Source: Theocolax elegans (Eukaryota; Arthropoda; Insecta; Hymenoptera; Cerocephalidae). From it: DNA of 64,000 nucleotides. Positions 55,599 through 64,000 of the stretch are shown piece after piece. The stretch spans positions 57,550,749 to 57,614,748 of the forward strand of contig CM047427.1 in the NCBI GenBank assembly GCA_026168455.1, in the 5' to 3' direction. The position numbers were made by a program, and so were the translations under genes. Every line of letters begins with the position of its first letter. Position 1 is the first letter of the stretch. The notes under the pieces were generated by a model. That model was not told the origin of the DNA, did no database searches, and saw only the letters and a list, made by a program, of their open reading frames with translations.

Positions 55599-56100
55599 AT
55601 GCATATTGAATATTAACATAAACAGTAATTTCAATGGGGAAGTGAAACACTACCTCAATTATCATCCAATACTTTCCAATGACATGATAAAGCCAATTGA
55701 GGTGAAGCAAACGAAAGATCAATGTTAGAGAAAGAACAAGCCCCCTCAGAAACAGTCACATGAGTATAAGATTTGTATCCAACAAAAACATATCACCCAA
55801 ATCGGTATTATCCGCAATAACATTGCCATTTTGACAAGAAAAATCACTAACCTACCATTGATAGTGAGAATTGTAATCACCCAACATAATAAAAGAATTA
55901 TAATTTTTAATTTTATCTATAATTTGTATCCATTCATTAACAGAAAGATTATTATTAATTTTTGGACTTCTGTAGCAAGCTAAAATTACAATTTCACCAT
56001 CAACAGTATTGATTACAATAGAGCCAACCTCAAGACTATCCAGTTTCAATTCAAATCAATTGCATCGACAATTATCCATCCACATTATATTATAATTTTA
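55599..56100 (-). pseudogene. I-type LINE, endonuclease domain
   Basis: The minus-strand frame 56049-55852 gives LDSLEVGSIVINTVDGEIVI, LACYRSPK and IMLGDYNSHYQW, the middle of an AP-type endonuclease. Then, with frameshifts, the C-terminal end (ADNTDLGDMFLLDTN, and a decayed final block to 55599). The 5' part of the element is absent beyond about 56100. Confidence 0.75.
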
Positions 56101-56811
56101 TATCTAAAATGAGCACTTTTCTGTGAATTTCCCCTTCTACTGTAAATAATTATAAATAAACATTATCTTTTTTAGACTTAATGTGTACATGACACTATGA
56201 CAAACAATTACTGACTAAAAAAATTTATTTTCGGAACGTGTTTGTTTAATTATTTATAATATTATAAGAACTCAGCGTCCGTCCGTACTTACGTACGTGT
56301 CCATTTTCTTCACTTAATTTTATAAGATCTTATATATCATTAATTATTACAATTGCACAAAAAAATGTAAACACAGTTAATAGACTGAATTATTTAATAA
56401 AATTTTTCTAATCATTAATATACAAATACTTTTCTTTTAAATCGTATTATTTTCTCTCTGTTTAGTACGAGATACACTTTTCTCGAAGTATTTATTAATA
56501 GGGACTGTTACCTTATTAAAATAAAATTTGTAAGAACCTATGTAATATTAAACCTATGAAGAATTTTGAAAATTGTGCTTTTTATGGAGGATCTATTGGT
56601 GGTTTTAAGTTATCGAGGGATATATTCACATCGTTTATAACATTTTCTTCTATAGGTAATTTGGCAGTATTTATACAGTTTTTTATTATGAGGTATTTGG
56701 GCTACAACACTCTTTTATAGAAAATACGATATCGAGTTTTGGTTGTCCTGAGATTTGTAAACATGAAATTTAAACATTTTTTTCTATAGGTAAATTGGCA
56801 GTAATATACAA
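56101..56811. other. AT-rich stretch
   Basis: No gene. TTCTATAGGTAAxTTGGCAG occurs twice, at about 56651 and 56783. Confidence 0.45.
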
Positions 56812-58242
56812 CAATATTAATCAAGTATAACATACACTTTTCCAAATATCCATATGATATATACAATGGGTTAAAAATTAAATATATTAATTATTGCATT
56901 TTTAAGATAATTCTATTTTTATACTTATTTATATTTTAATTACACCTTTTTATAAGTAATTTATACTCCATAATAGTTTTCTGCAATTGAAAGTACTCAA
57001 ATCAAAAACACCTTTCAAAAAGGTGTCAAAACCCGCAAGTATATGTGTTAGCATTTTTAAGATAATTCTATTATAAACAATTAAATATATTAATTATTGC
57101 ATTTTTAAGATAATTCTATTTTTATACTTATTTATATTTTAATTACACCTTTTTATAAGTAATTTATACTCCATAATAGTTTTCTGCAATTGAAAGTACT
57201 CAAATCAAAAACACCTTTCAAAAAGGTGTCAAAACCTGCAAGTATATGTGTTATTCTAATCAAACTTTGAAAATTGTTATCTGATAAATAAAATTGTTAT
57301 CTGTCTGATAAATTTTAAAGTATAAGATAAAAATATCTTTGATTCTAATTCCCATATTTTCTCTACTTATTTATATTTTTATTACACCTTTTCTATATCT
57401 AACTTATATTCCATAATATTTTTCTGCAATTGAAAGTATTCAATTCGAAAACACCTTCCAAGAAGGTGTCAAAACCCGCAAGTATTGTGCTATTCTAATC
57501 AAACTTTGAAAATTGTTATCTGATAAATAAATTCTGCAATTCAATCTGACATTGTTATCTGATAAATAAATAATTTTAATTTCTAACTACCTTATTTTAT
57601 CTATTTCTTTGAATTTTAATGAAACATTTTTATAAATATTACGAAAATTTCGTATAAAAAATTTCTGCAATTGAAGGAATTGAAATGAAACTGAAATCGA
57701 CAAGTGTTTTGAATCGTACCATAAATTTATATTTTATATAAACATTTTTATATATATTACTTAAACTTCGTAAAAAGTTTCTGCAATTGAAAGCACTGAA
57801 ATCAAACTGTAATCGACAAGTATTTTGAACCATACAAAAATTTCTACCAATCTGAATACAGATTTTGTTATATGAAAAGTATCTTACACTATTATTTTTC
57901 ATTTCTGGCCCTCACATGTTTTACAGTAATAAATAAATAATATTCTAATGATATTAATTTGTGCAAAATTAATTTCTGCAATACTAATAAAATGGACATT
58001 TCTTTTTTATTCTTTTAAATAATCAAATAATACTTGCACCACCGTTGGTTAAACGCTTCATATATGTGTTAATTCTGACTTACTAATGTATTCCTTTACA
58101 TTTATGAAAGTATATAATACCGTGAAGAAACTGCAATGAGTAATAATATATAAATATTGCAATACTATCTGGCAATTTTAATATCCTACATCACCAATGA
58201 TAAAATAGACATCATTATTTTTATCTAATAAAGTTCCTAAAA

Positions 58243-58384
58243 GAGGCCTGCGATGGCTTGGTCGGTAGGGCGACGGACTCATAATCTGGAGGTCCCAGGT
58301 TTGATTCCCGTCCCCGGCCGATTGATACAAGCACCACTAGCGACTGTATTTTCAACAAGTGCTTTCTTCACCAAGACATCGTAT
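58243..58384 (+). mobile_element. tRNA-Met-derived SINE, 5' part
   Basis: The head resembles tRNA-Met: A box TGGCTTGGTCGG, anticodon region GACTCATAATCTG with CAT, B box GGTTTGATTCCC. The body CAAGCACCACT, then CAAGTGCTTTCTTCACCAAG, matches the other SINEs. It is interrupted after ACATCGTAT by the foldback element and continues as GACCTCCGTCGCTGATTAGC at 60202. Confidence 0.85.
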
Positions 58385-60197
<1,813 letters not shown>

Positions 60198-60201
60198 GTA
60201 T

Positions 60202-60233
60202 GACCTCCGTCGCTGATTAGCAAGATTTTCTTA
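60202..60233 (+). mobile_element. tRNA-Met-derived SINE, 3' part
   Basis: GACCTCCGTCGCTGATTAGC continues the SINE of 58243-58384 after the foldback insertion. The AGAGCGACG tail of other copies is missing. Confidence 0.75.
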
Positions 60234-61499
60234 GTAATTATGTAAAATAATTATTATTTCGCTTAACTAAGGATATACAATCTACATGATATTACCAATT
60301 AATTTTAAGTAATTATTTATAAAATGTAACATCAGTTAATATAGTCAGAATTAACACATATATGAAGCGTTTAACCAACGGTGGTGCAAGTATTATTTTA
60401 TTATTTAAAAGAATAAAAAAGAAATGTCCATTTTATTAGTATTGCAGAAATTAATTTTGCACAAATTAATATCATTAGAATATTATTTATTTATTACTGT
60501 AAAACATGTGAGGGCCAGAAATGAAAAATAATAGTGTAAGATACTTTTCATATAACAAAATCTGTATTCAGATTGGTAGAAATTTTTGCATGGTTCAAAA
60601 TACTTGTCGATTACAGTTTGATTTCAGTCCTTTCAATTGCAGAAACTTTTTACGAAGTTTAAGTAATATATATAAAAATGTTTATATAAAATATAAATTT
60701 ATGGTACGATTCAAAATACTTGTCGATTTCAGTTTCATTTCAATTCCTTCAATTGCAGAAATTTTTTATACGAAATTTTCGTAATACTTTATAAAAATGT
60801 TTCATTAAAATTCAAAGAAATAGATAAAATAAGATAGTTAGAAATTAAAATTATTTATTTATCAGATAACAATGTCAGATTGAATTGCAGAATTTATTTA
60901 TCAGATAACAATTTTCAAAGTTTGATTAGAATAGCACAATACTTGCGGGTTTTGACACCTTCTTGGAAGGTGTTTTCGAATTGAATACTTTCAATTGCAG
61001 AAAAATATTATGGAATATAAGTTAGATATAGAAAAGGTGTAATAAAAATATAAATAAGTAGAGAAAATATGGAAATTAGAATCAAAGATATTTTTATCTT
61101 ATACTTTAAAATTTATCAGACAGATAACAATTTTATTTATCAGATAACAATTTTCAAAGTTTGATTAGAATAACACATATACTTGCGGGTTTTGACACCT
61201 TTTTGAAAGGTGTTTTTGATTTGAGTACTTTCAATTGCAGAAAACTATTATGGAGTATAAATTACTTATAAAAAGGTGTAATTAAAATATAAATAAGTAT
61301 AAAAATAGAATTATCTTAAAAATGCAATAATTAATATATTTAATTGTTTATAATAGAATTATCTTAAAAATGCTAACACATATACTTGCGGGTTTTGACA
61401 CCTTTTTGAAAGGTGTTTTTGGTTTGAGTACTTTCAATTGCAGAAAACTATTATGGAGTATAAATTACTTATAAAAAGGTGTAATTAAAATATAAATAA

Positions 61500-61835
61500 G
61501 TATAAAAATAGAATTATCTTAAAAATGCAATAATTAATATATTTAATTTTTAACCCATTGTATATATCATATGGATATTTGGAAAAGTGTATGTTATACT
61601 TGATTAATATTGATTTCATCTTCAAACAATTTTGCATCTGTATTAAAGCATTACATTGAATTTTAGATCCGTTATTATTATTGAGTATACGTTTAAAAAT
61701 TTTATGAGTTTTATCAAGAATGAGTAAACAAATACACATTCTTTCATGTTATGTTCACAACTTTTTTTTTGCGCACGGAAAAAATACATATATTATGTAT
61801 TCTTGAAAAAACAATTTTAAAATATATATATATTA
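61500..61835 (+). repeat. dispersed segment, copy 1
   Basis: Shares with 63085-63370 a series of blocks: ATTAATATATTTAATTTTTA, GAAAAGTGTATGTTATACTT, TATGAGTTTTATCA, and TTGCGCACGGAAAAAATACA. Both copies run into a CA-rich microsatellite. Probably the end of the foldback 3 family. Confidence 0.7.
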
Positions 61836-61849
61836 TATTAATATTCCGC

Positions 61850-61905
61850 CGCACGCACACACACCCACATACATACATACATATATATACACATATATGG
61901 GCTAT
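61850..61905. repeat. CA/CATA microsatellite
   Basis: CACACACACACCCACATACATACATA-type repeats, an ACAY-type array. Confidence 0.85.
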
Positions 61906-63084
61906 TTCACGTCAAGTGGTACGATGAAAATTTTAAATCACTCCAAAATTTGAGAACAGGCTGGAAACATCTTCCAGAACAAACAAAAAAAATTTAAGTG
62001 TTAAAAATAATTTGCTTAAGAGTTTTTTGACCATGAAAAGTGGAAATTTTTCAATTTTTTAGAAAAATTTCTATTTTTAAAGCCATTTATCTCAAAATCT
62101 GTTGATTTTTTTGAAAAAACATTACAAACAACTTTTGTTTAAATTAATCTTTAGAACTTATCTACCCTGGTTACATTTTTTAATTTTAAAATCTCGAAGA
62201 GATAGAACACCCGGACATATTGAATATCAAAAAAAAGGCTACTACACCATAATCGATTTTAATCTAACACCTCTCAAAAGTTCACATTTTTCGCGAGCTT
62301 TCGAATGGCTTGGGTTAGATTATTGGCCAAGACCGCTGGTGTAACTTATGCCTCATAAACCTCATAAAATCACTAATTTTCACGTATTTTAGGACATAAC
62401 TTACACCAAAGGTGTAATATATATATATATATATATATGTGGTAATGAACAATTAACTTACCAAAAATAGTAAAGTGCATAAACTTAATTGTAGTATTTA
62501 GTAAAAACCTATTAAAATTTTAGATTATTTTAAACGGATCTGAATAGAACTATACCTCCTAAGATTAATTTATTTAAGTCATCGCCAAGAGTTCTATATG
62601 TCATTAATATTTTGTACTTTTAGAGTAATAAAACTTTCTACTTAATTAAATTAATTTTTGTATTAGTTTTAAAAAATTATTTATAACGTTTTAGTGGTAT
62701 ATAAATAAAAACCTGTTTCTTCCATTTCTCCCGTAATTCGTAATTTGCACCCTCTTTCAAAATTTGCGTTTTAATCCATAATTATATCCAATTAGTTTTT
62801 CCTTTAGTTACAGACCCCATATATTTATTTTAATTATTATAAACAAAGGCATTCCTTAAATAACCTTTTGTTTCTAATAAATACGTACTTGTTTATTTAA
62901 GATATTGTTTTATATAAATATACGTAATCTACTTACTTATATATCCATACAATTTTTAAATTTGATTTGAATAATATTTAAATTAAATACTACTAAAATA
63001 ATAATTTTCGAAAAACTTTTGAAATGTAATTCGTATTTTATATTGCGACTGTTAAAATTTGAATTTTCTTTTGCCATTACTGTT
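61906..63084. other. AT-rich DNA without recognisable genes
   Basis: The ORF at 62102-62344 has no recognisable content. The motif GGGCTATTTCACGTCAAGTG at 61909 and TACACCAAAGGTGTAA at 62402 may be transposon ends. A short AT tract lies at about 62419-62439. Confidence 0.4.
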
Positions 63085-63370
63085 TATAATAGAATTATCT
63101 TAAAAATGCAATAATTAATATATTTAATTTTTAATTTATTGTATATTTCACATATAGATATTTGAAAAGTGTATGTTATACTTGATTAATATTTATTTTA
63201 TCTTCGAAAAATTGTGCATATTTTTAAAAACATTACATTAAATTGTAGGTCCGTTTTTATTTTATGAGTTTTATCAGGAATAAGTAAACTAATACACATT
63301 CTGTGTTATATTCACAACTTTTTTTTGCGCACGGAAAAAATACATATATTATCTATTCTTGAAAAAACAA
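63085..63370 (+). repeat. dispersed segment, copy 2
   Basis: Second copy of 61500-61835, also ending TTCTTGAAAAAACA just before a CA microsatellite. Confidence 0.7.
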
Positions 63371-63376
63371 GTAACA

Positions 63377-63616
<240 letters not shown>

Positions 63617-63618
<2 letters not shown>

Positions 63619-64000
63619 CTGCCGAACTGAGGATGGCCGCTAAGGGTATTTCCGTACGTAAAGCTCCAGGGCCTGACGGAATACCTGGCCTGGCCGTCAA
63701 GACAGCGGCGATGAGTGCTCCGGGCTTGTTCCTGGACGCATTCAACGCATGCCTAAGAGAAGGTTGCTTCCCGGCCCAGTGGAGGACGCAGAGGCTGGTA
63801 CTCCTACCAAAGGGAAACAAACCCCCGGAGGAGCCATCATCTTACCGCCCGCTCTGTCTACTGGATATAGTTGGGAAGCTCCTGGAGCGGGTGATCTGCG
63901 CCAGGCTTGCAGAGGCCATCGGTCGGGCCGGAGACCTCTCCGACAACCAGTTCGGCTTCCGAAAGGGTCGATCGACCATGGATGCTGTAGGCAGAGTTGT
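63617..64000 (+). CDS. R1-type LINE reverse transcriptase, 5'-truncated, open to the window end
   Basis: A continuous frame (codon phase of 63618) runs through the edge with no stop. Motifs: VRKAPGPDGIPGLAVKTA, LREGCFPAQWRTQRLVLLPK, SSYRPLCLLDIVGKLLERV and DNQFGFRKGRSTMDAV. These are the fingers and first palm blocks of R1-clade non-LTR reverse transcriptases, with K-x-PGPDG and QFGFRKGRST characteristic. The endonuclease part is missing, since the frame begins directly at the CA microsatellite. Its base composition is GC-rich and undamaged, so this is the youngest-looking LINE in the window. The catalytic FADD/YADD region would lie beyond 64000. Confidence 0.88.

Noticed and set aside
58243..58318. 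A functional tRNA-Met gene
   Set aside because: A and B boxes and a CAT anticodon are present, but the acceptor stem does not pair and a SINE body follows.

Overview
This is an AT-rich stretch of an animal genome, most likely an insect. A hymenopteran (perhaps an ant) is my guess, from the base composition and the mix of CR1/L2-, R1- and I-type LINEs, TTAA-inserting piggyBac elements and a tRNA-Met-derived SINE. Almost everything recognisable is mobile DNA, mostly decayed and repeatedly nested. The only convincing host coding sequence is one internal bZIP exon of Atf3 (3502-3741, +). A decayed spliced gene of a family I cannot name lies on the minus strand at 41403-44588.

Layout. 1-11 kb: R1-type LINE scraps (1566-2745), the Atf3 exon with a SINE in the following intron, a decayed transposase on the minus strand (6910-7963) abutting a foldback element (7964-9644), and a decayed hAT transposase (minus). 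11-27.7 kb: four CR1/L2-like LINE copies, all on the plus strand, head to tail, one of them 5'-truncated. Each encodes a PHD-like zinc finger / coiled coil / FP-like ORF1 and an endonuclease-reverse transcriptase ORF2, and all carry stops, frameshifts or deletions. 27.7-39.3 kb: a 2.66-kb inverted duplication (27655-30319 and 36645-39316). Its 6.3-kb centre holds two tandem, nearly identical piggyBac pseudogenes and a minisatellite of about 50 units of 42-43 bp. 39.3-44.6 kb: rearranged copies of those sequences, hairpin MITEs, the decayed spliced gene, a 5S-rRNA-derived SINE, and a second, different piggyBac followed by the same minisatellite. 45-56 kb: an I-type LINE on the minus strand, split by a 7.2-kb foldback element with a TA target duplication (46752-53954), which itself contains an internally deleted Gypsy-type LTR element, and by small TTAA MITEs. 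56-62 kb: a palindrome with 1.27-kb arms around a SINE, which is interrupted by another foldback element with 596-bp arms and a GTAT target duplication. 62-64 kb: AT-rich DNA, a 240-bp CA microsatellite, and the start of an open R1-type LINE reverse transcriptase that runs off the window.

How the parts relate. No operon-like or pathway logic is visible. The coherent story is one of insertion and rearrangement: several insertions can be ordered by nesting, and in at least two places removing the insert and one target-site copy rejoins the reading frame of the interrupted LINE. The points most worth following are the minisatellite core shared by two unrelated piggyBac elements, the family of large foldback elements (one with 5S-like sequence in both arms), and the common reading frame of ORF1 and ORF2 in the LINE array. 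All assignments were made by reading the sequence without database searches.
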